Assembly (NCBI GenBank): GCA_024681295.1
Contig: JAILBC010000022.1
Location: forward strand, 1-36,318
Source: Bacteroidales bacterium
Lineage (GTDB): Bacteria > Bacteroidota > Bacteroidia > Bacteroidales > F082
Length of the DNA: 36,318 bases
Direction of reading: 5' to 3'
Below, in pieces: positions 24,476-32,800 of the stretch (position 1 is its first letter; each line of letters starts with the position of its first letter). The notes under the pieces are model-generated. The model was not told where the DNA came from and searched no databases. It was given only the letters and a program-made list of their open reading frames with translations. The position numbers and the translations under genes were made by a program.

Positions 24476-25036
24476 ATGAATAATCCCAAAACAGAAAAGC
24501 AATACCACGATGTGTTGGCCCAGTGCCGTAGGCTTTATGTTGACAAAATGAAGGACTACGGCCCAGCCTGGCGTATCCTTCGTACGCCTTCCATCACCGA
24601 CCAAATCTTCATTAAGGCCAACCGTATCCGTACGCTTCAGACAGCTTCGGAACGCCTGGTCGACGAAGGCATCGAGCCGGAGTTCATCGGCATCGTTAAC
24701 TATGCTGCCATGGGCATCATCCAGTTGCAACTGGGCGTGGTAGACCAACCCGACCTCACCTCCGAGCAGGCAGCCAAGATGTATGACAAAGTGACTAACG
24801 AGGCCTATGAACTGATGACTCGTAAGAACCACGACTATGATGAAGCTTGGCGCTCCATGCGCATCAGCTCTATCACTGACCTCATCCTGATGAAGATTCT
24901 CCGCACCAAGTCCATCGAGGACCACGACGGCAAGACCATCGTCTCGGAAGGCCTCGACGCGAACTATTACGACATGATCAACTACGCAGTGTTCGCACTG
25001 ATTCTTTTAGCCGAAAAGAAACAAAATGAAGAATAA
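24476..25036 (+). CDS. DUF1599 protein with two internal repeats
   Basis: 186 residues from ATG 24476. It consists of two similar halves: YVDKMKDYGPAWRILRTPSITDQIFIKANRIRTL (about 21-54) and LMTRKNHDYDEAWRSMRISSITDLILMKILRTKSI (about 113-147). Each is followed by a segment ending in YxxMxNYAxxxIIxL-type helices. The conserved K/R-x-x-DY-x-x-AW-R motif recurs in both. This is PF07659 (DUF1599), common in Bacteroidetes; its function is not established. It is cytoplasmic and alpha-helical by composition. It overlaps the next gene by 11 bases, so the two are probably coupled. Confidence 0.85.
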   Translation: MNNPKTEKQYHDVLAQCRRLYVDKMKDYGPAWRILRTPSITDQIFIKANRIRTLQTASERLVDEGIEPEFIGIVNYAAMGIIQLQLGVVDQPDLTSEQAAKMYDKVTNEAYELMTRKNHDYDEAWRSMRISSITDLILMKILRTKSIEDHDGKTIVSEGLDANYYDMINYAVFALILLAEKKQNEE

Positions 25037-26303
25037 GAGTGTACTGAATTGGATTAGCATTGCCGTGGCCATCGCCTCGGCGGTGGGGATATTCTTTATT
25101 CCCGAGTACAGGTTGTGGTTCTTGGTAGTGTTGGTTTTGAATGTTGCAGTGACGTTTCTGGTTGGATTACCTCCCGTTCGGTCGGTGAGCCCTTCGGGGT
25201 TGCCACGTCGCTGCGCTCCTCGCAATGACGTTTTGGTAGTCTGCCGTCTGTTAGTCGGTGCCCTTTTCATCTTTAGTAGTTTCACTAAGGGGGTGGACCC
25301 CCTGGGCACGAAATACAAGATGCTCGACTACTTTGCAGCCTACCACATCGAATGGCTCAACGAGGCGGCCATGGTGCTTGCGGTGCTGATGATTCTGGCC
25401 GAGTTTCTCATCGGTATCTGTCTGCTCACCAACGTCTGTCCCAAGATTGCCACCATCGGCGGCGCCTTGTTCATGCTGCTCTTTACAGGAGTGACGCTCT
25501 TCGATGCCCTCTATGACATGGTGCCGGACTGCGGCTGCTTTGGCACGGCGGTGAAGATGACCAACTGGCAGACCTTCTACAAGAACCTTGTCATCGACGC
25601 GGTACTGCTACACTTAGTGTTGAATATCAGGTCGCTGAAATGTCGGCTGAAAGCCGGCACACAGTTCGTTATCGGCTTGGTTTATGCGCTGCTCTTTACA
25701 GGATTCCAACTCTATAACTACCGCCATCTTCCCGTTGTCGACTTCATGAACTGGAAGGTGGGCAGGCAGATGAACGCAAAACCGGAACAGGAGCAACAGA
25801 TATACCTGACCTTCCGCAACAAAGAGACAGGGAAGACCCAAGAATACCTCTCCTCCGACTACCCCTGGAATGACTCGGTGTGGATGAGTCAGTGGGAATT
25901 CGTGGACCAGCGCGTGGTGGGTGGCAACAGTTATATCGGCTTTTCGGCCCTTGACCAGGATGGTGACGAAGTCACCGAAATGATTCTGAACACGCCCAAC
26001 CTCCTGATGTTCACCTCACACGATATGGTCCAGATTACCGAAAAGGAATGGGAAAAGATTAAGGCCATCACCGAAAAGGCTACACAAAAAGGCTATGAAG
26101 TCATCTGGGTGACTTCAGCCTCACCGGAATATGTTGAGGAAATGCAAACGAAACATCCCTATGTCTATGAGGTTTATTTCGGCGATGAATTGGAGATCAA
26201 GACCATCGTGCGCTTCAACCCCGGGTTGATTTGGCTTGATGACGGACTGGTGGTGGATAAATGGAGTGCTGTTGACTTCGAAAAGGCATGGGAGCGTATA
26301 TAA
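25026..26303 (+). CDS. DoxX-like membrane protein (BT_3928-type) with an in-frame palindromic repeat insertion
   Basis: 425 residues. Two N-terminal hydrophobic segments (about 8-25, 28-47) are followed by a basic stretch from a repeat element (about 50-68, PVRSVSPSGLPRRCAPRND). The DoxX-like membrane domain then begins at VCRLLVGALFIFSSFTKGVDPLGTKYKMLDYFAAY, the segment I know as the N-terminal part of BT_3928-type proteins. Further membrane segments run to about 235, with the Cys pair in VPDCGCFG. The C-terminal half is soluble and thioredoxin-like in pattern (EKIKAITEKATQKGYEVIWVTSA). The insertion keeps the frame open. The gene overlaps DUF1599 by 11 bases and the permease gene by 16, a tightly packed operon. 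Function unknown; a redox role is a guess. Confidence 0.75.
   Translation: MKNKSVLNWISIAVAIASAVGIFFIPEYRLWFLVVLVLNVAVTFLVGLPPVRSVSPSGLPRRCAPRNDVLVVCRLLVGALFIFSSFTKGVDPLGTKYKMLDYFAAYHIEWLNEAAMVLAVLMILAEFLIGICLLTNVCPKIATIGGALFMLLFTGVTLFDALYDMVPDCGCFGTAVKMTNWQTFYKNLVIDAVLLHLVLNIRSLKCRLKAGTQFVIGLVYALLFTGFQLYNYRHLPVVDFMNWKVGRQMNAKPEQEQQIYLTFRNKETGKTQEYLSSDYPWNDSVWMSQWEFVDQRVVGGNSYIGFSALDQDGDEVTEMILNTPNLLMFTSHDMVQITEKEWEKIKAITEKATQKGYEVIWVTSASPEYVEEMQTKHPYVYEVYFGDELEIKTIVRFNPGLIWLDDGLVVDKWSAVDFEKAWERI
25174..25230. repeat. Dispersed palindromic repeat inside a coding sequence
   Basis: The stretch includes GAGCCCTTCGGGGTTGCCAC and TCGCTGCGCTCCTCGCAATG, the signature of a small dispersed repeat seen in many bacterial genomes, normally between genes. 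Its reverse strand encodes SLRGAQRRGNPEG, the familiar spurious peptide of that repeat. Its core TCGCTGCGCTC (25209-25219) recurs inverted at 33632-33642. Confidence 0.7.
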
Positions 26304-27355
26304 TTAGGAAATTGCTTTATGGTCTGGCGGTGCTTTGGGGTGTCGCCACGTTGGTGTTTTTCCTTTTTAACATCCTACCTGGCGACCCTGCCCAGATGAT
26401 GCTCGGTCAGCGTGCCGACCAAGAATCTGTCGATGCCATCCGCGAGGAGTTGGGTCTCAACCAAAGCCTCGGAAAACAGTACGTGGATTACCTCAACGAC
26501 CTGGTGCCGCTTTCGTTTTACGATGTCTCGCAAGGGGAGGAGAGGCTCGCCAAAGTGGCTCCTTATGCCCGAATTGCTACGATTGGAACGACGGCTGTGG
26601 TGCTGAAGGCGCCTTATCTAAGGATGTCGTACCAGAGCAAGCGCAAGGTCTCCAACATCCTTGGCGAGGCCTTCCCCAATACCCTGCTGTTGGCCTTTGT
26701 CTCCATATCGTTGGCTTTCATTCTAGGTCTGGCCATAGGCATCCTGACAGCCATTTTGAACACGAATTTCTTGAACAAACTCACCTTGTTCATCACGACC
26801 ATAGGGATGTCGTTGCCTTCATTCTTTGCGGCCATTTTGATGGCATGGATCTTCGGCTTTATTTTGGAAGATGTCACTGGATTAAGTATGACGGGCAGCC
26901 TTTATACGGTGGATGAATACGGCCGGGGGGAGTACCTTACCCTTTCGAACCTCATTCTTCCTGCCTTAACCCTAGGAATGCGTCCGCTGGCAGTGGTGGT
27001 GGAATTGACCCGCACCTCCTTGTTGGAGGCCATGTCGATGGACTATGTCAGAACCGCCAAAGCCAAAGGCTTGAGACCCTGGCGAGTCATCTGCGTACAT
27101 GCCTTGCGCAATGCCTTGAATCCCGTGGTGACGGCCATCTCGGGCTGGTTTGCCTCTTTGTTGGCTGGCGCTGTATTTATCGAATATGTGTTCGACTGGA
27201 AAGGCATTGGCGTGGTGGTGGTCGACGCCCTTGAGAAATACGACTTCCCCGTCATCATGGGGGCCGTGTTGTTGATCGCCGTGATGTTGATTATCGTGAA
27301 CCTGATTGTAGATATTGTCTACGGCATCATCGACCCAAGGGTCAGAATCAGTTGA
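26288..27355 (+). CDS. OppB/DppB-type ABC transporter permease
   Basis: 355 residues. It starts with the family N-terminus YIIRKLLYGLAVLWGVATLVFFLFNILPGDPAQMMLG (helix 1 plus the GDP motif). A 60-70-residue periplasmic segment precedes the second helix. The EAA loop that contacts the ATPase is present (EAMSMDYVRTAKAKGLRPWRVICVHALRNALNPVV), as is the end motif VDIVYGIIDPRVR. Such permeases pair with an OppC-type permease, two ATPases and a binding protein to import peptides or other solutes. None of those partners is in the window, so the partners must be encoded elsewhere or the gene is a stand-alone unit. It overlaps the upstream gene by 16 bases and the convergent gene by 8. Confidence 0.88.
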   Translation: MGAYIIRKLLYGLAVLWGVATLVFFLFNILPGDPAQMMLGQRADQESVDAIREELGLNQSLGKQYVDYLNDLVPLSFYDVSQGEERLAKVAPYARIATIGTTAVVLKAPYLRMSYQSKRKVSNILGEAFPNTLLLAFVSISLAFILGLAIGILTAILNTNFLNKLTLFITTIGMSLPSFFAAILMAWIFGFILEDVTGLSMTGSLYTVDEYGRGEYLTLSNLILPALTLGMRPLAVVVELTRTSLLEAMSMDYVRTAKAKGLRPWRVICVHALRNALNPVVTAISGWFASLLAGAVFIEYVFDWKGIGVVVVDALEKYDFPVIMGAVLLIAVMLIIVNLIVDIVYGIIDPRVRIS

Positions 27356-28100
27356 TGCGCCAAGCGATTCCGCAGCCGACGCGGAAATAATCCTTGATTT
27401 GTTGTACGTCGAAGTCTGCCTCGATATCGAGTTGCAGGCGTGGCATGGGTGAAAAAGTGAAGCCTACTTCAGTCATATATTGGTTCCCGTCGGGATGCAG
27501 GTAATTGAATGTTTCCACATAGGTGCTGACATCATCGGTGAGGCTGAAGCCGAGATTCAGGCCAAGAAAAGTGGTGGGGGTAGCAGTCACGCCGTCCCAT
27601 TCCGCTCCGACATTGTAGCATATGGCAAACCAGTCGTTGATGTCGTTCTCGAAGATGAGGTACATGGCCGGTGCCACGTGGTCGGGGAGGAATTCGGCCG
27701 AACCGACGTGCGGTGACTGTAGTTGTGCCAACACGCCTATCGAAGGCAGGATGCCGTTACCGTCGTAGCAATGGATCTTGGTGCCGATGGTGAGCGGGGT
27801 AAGGCCATACAATTGGGTTTGGAAAGGTTGCTCCTCAAACAGTTGAAAGTCGGTGCCTACCCGCACTTCCACGTTCTCGAAAATACCATACCTGAGGATG
27901 GTGCTTGGTAGAGCAATGGTGCGGTCGCCCTGGTTGCGCTCATAACTGAAGCCGTTTTCCCATGAAATCTTGTGAAATGGCAGTACCTCGGTGCCCCAGA
28001 CGTTGCCTGGACGGTCGGTAGGGAAGGAGAAATCCTCCTCCTGAGCATGGCAAATGCACGCCATCAGCAGGATTGCGAATAATAAAATGCTTTTTTTCAT
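27348..28100 (-). CDS. Outer-membrane beta-barrel protein, MetA-pathway (PF13557)-like transporter
   Basis: 250 residues from ATG 28100. The signal peptide ends ICHAQ. After DFSFPTDRPGNVWGTEVLPFHKISWENGFSYE the protein is a run of amphipathic beta strands (ILRYGIFENVEVRVGTDFQLFEE, LTIGTKIHCYDG, LPSIGVLAQLQSP, MYLIFENDINDWFAICYNVGAEWDG, FLGLNLGFSLTDDVSTYVETFNYL, YMTEVGFTFSPMPRLQLDIEADFDV). The TDRP-type start and strand pattern match the PF13557 family of outer-membrane proteins, whose substrates are mostly unknown. The TTG at 28124 is rejected because it lies in the -7 box. The 3' end overlaps the convergent permease gene by 8 bases. Confidence 0.8.
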   Translation of the reverse strand: MKKSILLFAILLMACICHAQEEDFSFPTDRPGNVWGTEVLPFHKISWENGFSYERNQGDRTIALPSTILRYGIFENVEVRVGTDFQLFEEQPFQTQLYGLTPLTIGTKIHCYDGNGILPSIGVLAQLQSPHVGSAEFLPDHVAPAMYLIFENDINDWFAICYNVGAEWDGVTATPTTFLGLNLGFSLTDDVSTYVETFNYLHPDGNQYMTEVGFTFSPMPRLQLDIEADFDVQQIKDYFRVGCGIAWRIN

Positions 28101-28121
28101 CGACGTGTGATTTAGTATGGG

Positions 28122-28129
28122 CAAAATTA
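28122..28129 (-). promoter_or_regulatory. -7 promoter element for the PF13557-like gene
   Basis: The minus strand reads TAATTTTG, 21 bases before ATG 28100, divergent from the tpiA -7 element with only 12 bases between them. Confidence 0.65.
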
Positions 28130-28141
28130 CTAAAAAAAACG

Positions 28142-28149
28142 TACCTTTG
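28142..28149 (+). promoter_or_regulatory. -7 promoter element for tpiA
   Basis: TACCTTTG is identical to the gdhA -7 box and ends 30 bases before the tpiA ATG. Confidence 0.7.
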
Positions 28150-28179
28150 CCCTTTATTGAATCTTAAAAACTTTGAAAT

Positions 28180-28959
28180 ATGCGTAGTAAAATTGTAGCA
28201 GGAAACTGGAAAATGAACCTCACCTTCGATGAGGCCGACGAATTGGTTAATGGACTTTTAGACCGTTTTGACGAGCAGGAAGAACTGAAATGCGAAGTGA
28301 TCATCTGCCCTCCGTTCCCCTATCTGGAGATGCTTACCGACTGGGAAGCCGAGGAACAGCGCTTCAACGTGGGTGCACAGAACTGCAGCGCCTACGACAA
28401 AGGCGCTTACACTGGAGAGGTGTCTGCCAAGATGCTGAAAGCCCTCGATGTGGACTACTGCATCATCGGTCATAGCGAACGTAGAAAATATTTCAACGAA
28501 ACCAATGAGGTGTTGGCGGAGAAGATCAACCGTCTGATTGAAAATAACGTGTCACCTATTTATTGCGTAGGCGAAGTGCTTGAAGAACGCGAGGCAGGAC
28601 GCCATTTCGAAGTGGTGAAGGAACAACTGGAGAAAGGCTTGTTCCACCTCGACGGCGACGCCATCTACGACTGCATCATCGCCTACGAACCCGTGTGGGC
28701 CATCGGCACTGGAAAGACGGCCACACCCGAGCAGGCGCAGGAGATGCATGCCTACATCCGTCAGTTGGTGAAGGAACATTACGATGAAGCCACTGCAGAC
28801 GAAATCCGTATCCTCTATGGCGGCAGTTGCAACGCCAAGAACGCTACAGAATTGTTCTCACAACCCGATGTCGACGGCGGCCTCATCGGCGGCGCCTCGC
28901 TCAAGGCCGATGATTTCATGTCGATTTGTGTTCAAGCTTCAGGGATAACGGAAAACTGA
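28180..28959 (+). CDS. tpiA: Triosephosphate isomerase
   Basis: 259 residues, slightly above the usual 250. It interconverts dihydroxyacetone phosphate and glyceraldehyde 3-phosphate. Catalytic landmarks are GNWKMN (Lys11), IIGHSERR (His98), AYEPVWAIGTGKTA (Glu170 and the flexible loop) and the phosphate-binding YGGSCNAKNATEL and GGLIGGASL. The C-terminal residues (SGITEN and stop) run into heptamer array E, so the tail may have been altered by the repeat. It is first in an operon with prmA and the 1219-residue protein. Confidence 0.97.
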   Translation: MRSKIVAGNWKMNLTFDEADELVNGLLDRFDEQEELKCEVIICPPFPYLEMLTDWEAEEQRFNVGAQNCSAYDKGAYTGEVSAKMLKALDVDYCIIGHSERRKYFNETNEVLAEKINRLIENNVSPIYCVGEVLEEREAGRHFEVVKEQLEKGLFHLDGDAIYDCIIAYEPVWAIGTGKTATPEQAQEMHAYIRQLVKEHYDEATADEIRILYGGSCNAKNATELFSQPDVDGGLIGGASLKADDFMSICVQASGITEN

Positions 28960-28969
28960 AAACGGAAAG
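28949..28969 (+). repeat. Heptamer array E: three units (CGGAAAA, CTGAAAA, CGGAAAG)
   Basis: The array covers the tpiA stop (28957-28959) and ends directly at the prmA ATG (28970). The unit sequence is close to array D, which also encodes TEN-stop in the gene before it. Confidence 0.82.
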
Positions 28970-29797
28970 ATGAAAACTCTTGAGTATTCATTTACAGCGC
29001 CGACTTCCGACATTCAACACGACATGCTGACCACCATGCTGGGTGATCTGGGCTTCGACTCCTTCATGGATGACGACATGGGCCTGAAGGCCTATTGCAC
29101 CGAGGAAAACCGTGACGACCAAGCCGTGGAGGAACTGCTTCAGATGGACGCTTTTCAGGGTATCCATCTGCTAGCGGTGGAAGCAATGCCCGACAAGGAT
29201 TGGAACGAAGTGTGGGAAGCCTCCTACCAGCCGGTGATTGTGAACGAGCGTTGCCGTGTGCGTGCGCCTTTCCATGAGCCAGACCCAAGTTTCCAATATG
29301 ACTTGGTCATCGAACCCAAGATGTCATTCGGTACTGCTAACCACGAGACCACTTCACAGATCATCACCCTGATGCTGATGACCGACTTCAAGGATAAAGA
29401 AGTGCTCGACATGGGCAGTGGCACTGCGGTGCTGGCCATCCTCGCCAAGAAACTCGGTGCGGCCCGTACCGTGGCCATCGACAACGACGAGTGGGCCTAC
29501 CGCAACGCCTTCACCAATGTGGCCCTGAACGGCATTGATGACATCGAGATCGTGCTGGGCGACGCCTCTGCCATCCAAGGCGCATTCGATGTGGTGCTAG
29601 CCAACATCAATCGCAACATCCTGCTGCGCGACATGCACTGCTATGTGGAGGCCATGAAACCCCAAGGACGCATCTTCTTCAGCGGCTTTTACGCTGAGGA
29701 CCTGCCGAGCATCAAGGCCGAAGCTGAACGTTTAGGCCTTCGTTATGAGCTCCATCTGGTCAAAAACAACTGGGTGGCCGCTGAGTTTGTAAAATAA
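28970..29797 (+). CDS. prmA: Ribosomal protein L11 methyltransferase
   Basis: 275 residues. PrmA trimethylates ribosomal protein L11 using S-adenosylmethionine. The N-terminal L11-recognition domain (about 1-90) is followed by NEVWEASYQPVIVNERCRVRAPFHEP and the family motif PKMSFGTANHETTSQII. The SAM-binding motif I reads VLDMGSGTAVLAILAKKLGA, with VAIDNDEWAYRNAFTNVALNG (motif II) and DVVLANINRNILLRDM, where NIN replaces the common NIL. The length is somewhat below the 290-300 of E. coli. The ATG directly follows heptamer array E, with no Shine-Dalgarno sequence. The 1219-residue gene begins 5 bases downstream of its stop. Confidence 0.92.
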   Translation: MKTLEYSFTAPTSDIQHDMLTTMLGDLGFDSFMDDDMGLKAYCTEENRDDQAVEELLQMDAFQGIHLLAVEAMPDKDWNEVWEASYQPVIVNERCRVRAPFHEPDPSFQYDLVIEPKMSFGTANHETTSQIITLMLMTDFKDKEVLDMGSGTAVLAILAKKLGAARTVAIDNDEWAYRNAFTNVALNGIDDIEIVLGDASAIQGAFDVVLANINRNILLRDMHCYVEAMKPQGRIFFSGFYAEDLPSIKAEAERLGLRYELHLVKNNWVAAEFVK

Positions 29798-29802
29798 ATA
29801 TC

Positions 29803-32800
29803 ATGAAAAGAATCGTAACGGTACTGCTGACGCTTCTGATCCTCGCCACGGGCGCATACGCCCAGTCGCTGAAGATTGACAAGCGGCATGTTTTCAGCGA
29901 TATCGAGTATCTGGGCGATACCAGCACTTCGGGCAATTCATTGACCATCACAGGAACCAAGGAAGACCCAGCCCAACTGGTGTTCAAACACAACAACCGT
30001 ATCACTGTCAGAGTGATGTCGCGGCGCTTTGTGCTGAAGGACAACAGCGTTTCCTCCAATCAGACCAGAGCACGCATCTACCTTTACGATACCATCCGCC
30101 ATACTGTCGACTCCATCTATCACAACGACCTGGGTTTCCGTTACATCGATGACAAGAACCTAGTGCTGCTGTACCGGAAAGACAATGGGGTAGGGATGGG
30201 ACCTTTCCACGACACCTACCACGAGTACGACATCTTCTTGGAAGCCATCTACTGGAACCGCGACCAGGACTACATGGACTTCCGCCGTCTTGAAGGTACC
30301 AGCGGCGACAGTGAGGGCTTAGTGGCCTCGGTAAATTATTTCCGAAAGACCGATTATCTCAAGATACAAGCGCTCGACATGCGGCACCCCATGGAAAACC
30401 TGAACCAGTTCATCAAACTGTTTGGCGATGAACACAACCGTTTTTTCCTCAACGACTATGCGAGCTACGTCAAATACCCGCAGTCACAAGTGCTCTCGCT
30501 CATCCTGAACCTCCAGGCGGAAGGCTATGTCGAATACGACAAGGAATTGCAGCAGGTGACTGTGCTCGACCGTTTCTTCGATGTACTCGCCTCTGCCCAT
30601 AACGAGTTCGATTTCGATGTCATCAAGTTCCAGACACGTACCACCAACAAACATCCGAACATCAGCCTGATGCTGCGGTCGAACGATATGCTGGTGTTTG
30701 GCGTCCGCGACTATCAGAGCAAGGCCGACGTGCCTTCGGTGACGCTGAGCGACTTCAAGCATGTGGTCATCCTGCCCGATAACGCCATGCTCGTCATGAA
30801 ACGGAACCGTAATTTCAAATTTTCGGGCTGCGTGATGGCTGGCATGTACGAGTTCTTCACCAAAGACTGCGAGTTCAATTATCAGACCTTCTCCATCGAG
30901 ATGAATCAGGTGGACTCGTTGCGCTTCTATGCCCGCTTCAACGGCAAGGTCTATCCTGTGGAAGGCCTATTGGAACGTCTCTCGGGTGAGCTGAAGATCG
31001 ACGAAAGCGACAACAAGTCGAGTGTCAGGGAGACCCCAGACTATCCCTTGTTCAATAGCCCAGGCAACGCTTACAAATTCTATAGGAATATCAACGGAGG
31101 TAGCTTTAATCTGGAGTTGCCCGCCGACACGCTCACCGAAGAGGATCTTGCCGGCAAATTCTATTACTGTCTGGAGCCCTTCTCAGTGAACAGCCTCGAC
31201 AACCTCAATAGCGAGGACATCGCCTTCAAAGGCCGTCTGGTGTCGGGTGGCATCTTCCCCGACATCCACCAGCCGTTGGTGGTCATGGAAGACCATTCGC
31301 TGGGTTTCGACCATACCATCGGAAACGGGCAGGGCGACAGCTATCCTACCTACGGTGGCAAAGGTGACTATCATCAAAAGGTTCATCTCTCCAATGAGGG
31401 TTTCTATGGCGCTGGCCAACTGGATGTGGAGACGGCGGAGTATATGTCACAAAACTTCAACTTTTACCTCGATTCTGTGGTTGCCGAGGTCCAGTCGTTC
31501 CGAATGCATGAGCAAAGCGGCGGAGTGGGCTTCCCGAAGGCTTCCTGCGGTCCGATGGACATCAAATGGGACGTCACAGTGCCGCAACTCAATGCCACCA
31601 CCAAGGATGAGCCCATCTGCCTCTACGACAGCACCTTTTTTAGAGGAGTGACGAGGCTCTCTGACCAGGGCTTCGGTGGCGACGGCGTGCTGACCTTTGG
31701 ACTGACCCGTTTCGACTCCAAGTACTTCGACTTCGACAGCCGCTCGTTTGTGGCCGACTCGTCTGATTTCATGCTGTACGACCAGGACGGGACAACACGG
31801 GCTTTCCTCGCCGAGAACTACCGCTCTCACGTGAATCTGGCCTCCAAGATGGTGCGTTACGAATACCTCGACTCGGAGAGCCATCTCGACTTCCCGTTGA
31901 ACCAGTTCCTCTGCTCTTTGAACCAAGCGGAGTGGAATATGGCCACCAACAACATCCACCTTTCGGGCCAGGCCTCCGAGTTCGTGTCTCTTTTGCCTGA
32001 ACACGACTCGCTCTCGTTCTTGAGCACCAATGCCGACTACGACATGAACGACTATGTCATCCATGCCCATGGGGTGAAATACATCCATGTGGCCGATGCG
32101 GAAATTATGCCTTGGAATGGCAATGTTGAAATCCAGCGCAACGCTGCCATTAGCCCACTTGAGCACGCCACCATCATAGCCGACACGGTAATCCGGATGC
32201 ATGAGTATAAGGACGCTGCGGTATCCATTTATAGCCGGCACGATTATTCAGCCTTAGGTATCAAGGACTATATCGACTCGGAAGGTGTGGCCACGCCGCT
32301 GTTTTTCGACGTCATCGGTCCTGTGGACAGCGTGACGGTGGCCCATGCCGAGGTGTCCGACTCGCTGGGCTTCATGCTGAGTCCATATTTCGGCTTCAAG
32401 GGTGAGATTACATCAACGGCCAGCAATCCCTTTGACCTCTACGAAGGCTTCTTCCGTCTGGAACAATCCTGTCTGGAGGATACCGTCTGGTTTGCCTCCT
32501 CGGTGGAGATTGATCCTTCGAGCGTGAGCATTCCAGTGGATATGGACAAAGTCAAGAAAGTGCGCCAGGGATTCTTTAACGGGCTCTGTTACGAGTTTGG
32601 CAGCAAGGGCGGTTATCATGTCAACTTCATGAAGCCCATGAATCCCGAGACGGTGGTGGTGACCACGCAAAATGGCGATATGAGCTACGACGAGGAACAG
32701 AAGCGCTATGTGGTCCGTGACGAGAAGCATACACAGACACTCGACGACCGTTGCGTGACCACCATGCATGGTGCCTCCGATCTTGGATTCGACGCTGGTT

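Noticed and set aside
28101..28124. TTG start giving eight extra residues on the PF13557-like protein
   Set aside because: The TTG is part of the -7 box; ATG 28100 gives a clean signal peptide.
31447..32241. 264-codon minus-strand frame within the giant gene
   Set aside because: It lies wholly inside a continuous 1219-codon frame and has His/Val/Arg-rich shadow composition.
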